64,000 nucleotides of DNA, from the NCBI GenBank assembly GCA_008363385.1, contig RHKY01000002.1:1-64000 (forward strand), given 5' to 3'. Each line of letters opens with the position of its first letter. The stretch's first letter is position 1. The position numbers were made by a program, and so were the translations under genes. The notes beneath the pieces were generated by a model. It was not told the DNA's origin and made no database searches. It worked only from the letters and a program-made list of their open reading frames with translations. This DNA comes from Acidobacteriota bacterium (GTDB lineage Bacteria > Acidobacteriota > Thermoanaerobaculia > UBA5066). Positions 62,317 to 64,000 of this stretch are shown here, one piece after another.

Positions 62317-64000
62317 GGGTGCTCCTCCTGGAAGAGGGCGCGGACGGGCCGGTCCGAGACCAGCCGGACGTCGAGCCGCTCGCGGGTCTCCACGGGGACG
62401 TAGGCGCCGAGCTCGAGCCTCGTCCGCTCGCCCGGCGTCAGGACCACCCGGCGCTCGGCCAGGAGCTCTCCCGAGCGGGTCCTCAGCTGGAGCCAGACGA
62501 CGGCGTCCTCGTCGGCCGAGAGCCAGAGCGTCGGCCGCGCGCGGGGGCCGAACCGGAGGGACTCCTCCGTCTCCAGGACGGGTGGCGTCTCGTCGAAGGC
62601 CGGCAGCCGGGCTCCGGGCGGCCCGGAGGAGGTGACGGTCACGAAGGTCGTGGCCGAGGCGCTCGTCCCCGAGCCGTTCGTGGCGAGGAGGACGACGCCG
62701 TACGTGCCGGGCGTCGAGAACGCGAGGGACGGGTTCTGGCACGTCTCGCACGCCGCGGAGTTGCCGAAGAACCAGATCCACGACGTGGCCTGCGGCGAGG
62801 AGGTGTCGGTGAAGGTGACCGTCTCGCCCACGCGGACCGACGTGGCCGACGCCGTGAACGAGGCGACCGGCCTGGCCATCGAGTAGTCGGCGCTCTTGGC
62901 CTCGGGCCCGGGCCCCTTCTCGGGGGAGCAGGCGTAGCCGCGGACGAAGAGGTTCACGAGGTCCGTCCTCCCCCGCGGCGGGACTCCCTGGACCGAGTGG
63001 GAGGTCGTCGACTGGTAGGCGTCCCCGTTGATCCGCCACTCGTAGCGGGTCGGCGGCGTGCCGGCCGTGGAGGGCTGCCACGACAGGTCGAGGTAGTCGG
63101 TCGCCGTGACCGGGCCGGAGGCGTTCCCCTGCGGCCGGACCGCCAGGGAGACGGGAGCCGCGGGGGCCTCGCAGGCGACGAACCGGCCCGAGCCGGCGCC
63201 GCGCCCGATCCGGTCCCCGGACCCCACGGTCACCGCGAACGGCTGCGCCCCGGCCCGCGTGAACGGGGCCTTCAGGAAGAGGGCCGGCAGCCGCCCCCCG
63301 GCTCCGGTCTCGGAGTCGCGAGCGCTGTTCCCGGTGATCAGGGCCAGCTGCCCGTCGACCGAGATCGAGATGTCCTCGAACCCGGCGTCCGTCGCGCGGA
63401 AGTCGGCCGGGAGGGGGATCTCCTCCACGGCCGAGGCCTCGCCGAAGGGCGCCGAGATCGCCCAGACCTTCGGCGACCAGGCGCTCGCCACGAGGGCCTT
63501 CTGCCCGTCGGGCGTCACCGCGACCCCGTCCAGCCCCTCGCCCCCAGGGATCGGGAGGAGGACGCCCGTGTTCGAGGCGCTGAACGGGGCCCTGATGACC
63601 CGGACCCGGCCGTTGCCCCCGCTCGTCGCGCCGTTCGAGTCGTAGAAGTCGGCGTGCAGGAGCGTCGTCCCGTCCGGCGTGATGGCCAGGGCCCCGGCGA
63701 CCGGCGTGCTCGGGCTCGGGTTGGGGATCGCGATGACGAAGGCCTCCGAGGTGTACGGGGGGTCGAGGACCGAGATGCCGTTCGTGTGCGAGACGAACGC
63801 CCGGCCCGTCGCGTCGAAGACGATCCCCTGCGTCTGGTAGCTCCGGGTGACGCCCGAGACCCGGAGGGCCTGGACCGCAGGCGTCGTCCGCGGGTTCCTC
63901 ACGACCGCCGCCGAGGAGACGAGGTTTCCCCCGGAGACCGCCGAGCCCGAGCAGAGGAGCGCGTCCCCCGCCGGGTTCAAGGCGATCGTCCCCGTCCCGT
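62313..64000 (-). CDS. Beta-propeller + Fn3/PKD protein, 5' end outside the window
   Basis: The reading frame is open to the right edge (the last complete upstream codons read GTIALNPAGDAL), so the N-terminus is missing. At least 560 residues remain. Propeller-like blades such as GALAITPDGTTLLHADFYD, GLDGVAVTPDGQKALVAS and ISISVDGQLALITGNSA are followed by an Fn3-like region (LDLSWQPSTAGTPPTRYEWRI) and a PKD domain (VRVGETVTFTDTSSPQATSW). A beta C-terminus ends DRPVRALFQEEHP. It is co-transcribed with the next two genes through a 4-bp overlap and is probably secreted. Confidence 0.85.
   Translation of the reverse strand, partial: GTGTIALNPAGDALLCSGSAVSGGNLVSSAAVVRNPRTTPAVQALRVSGVTRSYQTQGIVFDATGRAFVSHTNGISVLDPPYTSEAFVIAIPNPSPSTPVAGALAITPDGTTLLHADFYDSNGATSGGNGRVRVIRAPFSASNTGVLLPIPGGEGLDGVAVTPDGQKALVASAWSPKVWAISAPFGEASAVEEIPLPADFRATDAGFEDISISVDGQLALITGNSARDSETGAGGRLPALFLKAPFTRAGAQPFAVTVGSGDRIGRGAGSGRFVACEAPAAPVSLAVRPQGNASGPVTATDYLDLSWQPSTAGTPPTRYEWRINGDAYQSTTSHSVQGVPPRGRTDLVNLFVRGYACSPEKGPGPEAKSADYSMARPVASFTASATSVRVGETVTFTDTSSPQATSWIWFFGNSAACETCQNPSLAFSTPGTYGVVLLATNGSGTSASATTFVTVTSSGPPGARLPAFDETPPVLETEESLRFGPRARPTLWLSADEDAVVWLQLRTRSGELLAERRVVLTPGERTRLELGAYVPVETRERLDVRLVSDRPVRALFQEEHP

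Overview
The window is very GC-rich chromosomal bacterial DNA with dense, tightly packed genes, many GTG starts and many 4-bp stop/start overlaps. A VWFA-related protein of the acidobacterial type, OmpR-type winged-helix/FHA proteins, a DUF47/Pit phosphate pair and the general gene style suggest an uncultured Acidobacteriota bacterium, perhaps Thermoanaerobaculia-like. That assignment is inference. No rRNA or phylogenetic marker is present to settle it.

Layout. 1-1.6 kb: a hemerythrin-like protein, a small membrane protein, tRNA-His and tRNA-Arg(CCG), plus a decayed duplicate of the tRNA-Arg and its terminator. 1.7-4.5 kb: a secreted VWFA-related protein and a methyltransferase with an added C-terminal sandwich domain. 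4.5-7.3 kb: a phosphate cluster (kinase-less PhoR-like sensor, DUF47 protein, Pit transporter). 7.4-14.5 kb: an export cluster (a double HlyD adaptor, a single HlyD adaptor, a MacB-like permease without an ATPase gene), a polytopic membrane protein and a TPR protein. 14.5-18.0 kb (minus): metY, an ACT-less aspartokinase and metX, joined by 4-bp overlaps and preceded by a Met/Cys-rich leader peptide and a strong terminator, which together look like a transcription attenuator. 18.0-18.5 kb: a redox protein whose active-site Cys is encoded by in-frame TGA and followed by a SECIS-like hairpin, so probably a selenoprotein. 18.5-26.8 kb (minus): three secreted glycosidases (GH-A clan, GH20, GH92).

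26.9-29.3 kb: an orphan PAS histidine kinase and a secreted beta-propeller. 29.3-37.8 kb (minus): two DUF6916-like proteins, a GNAT acetyltransferase, three tandem tail-collar proteins, a 1645-residue Ig/beta-helix protein and a small secreted protein. 38.0-45.9 kb: a signalling region with a winged-helix/FHA protein, a PEGA-like membrane protein and a four-gene minus-strand operon. That operon encodes an MFS carrier, two related kinase-fold proteins that both lack the catalytic Asp (one with a cNMP-binding domain, one with a zinc ribbon), and a 1022-residue FHA + cNMP + AAA + membrane iron-sulfur fusion. It is the best candidate here for an undescribed system.

46.0-50.6 kb: a lipoprotein, tRNA-Arg(TCT), an Lrp/AsnC regulator divergent from a double tryptophanase-like enzyme whose N-terminal half has lost the PLP lysine, and an outer-membrane-like protein. 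50.6-64 kb: an SPFH protein with a ribbon-helix-helix partner, a metzincin-like protease, a B12-binding protein, an SDR with an altered active site, an FMN split-barrel protein, an esterase, a HAD phosphatase, a secreted protein, a DUF971 protein, a large GT-C-like membrane protein, and a minus-strand operon of secreted PKD/propeller proteins that runs off the right edge.

Across the window, eleven start codons without an evident Shine-Dalgarno sequence have a TAnnnT-like box ending 6-10 nt upstream. This suggests frequent leaderless transcription and was used to choose several starts.
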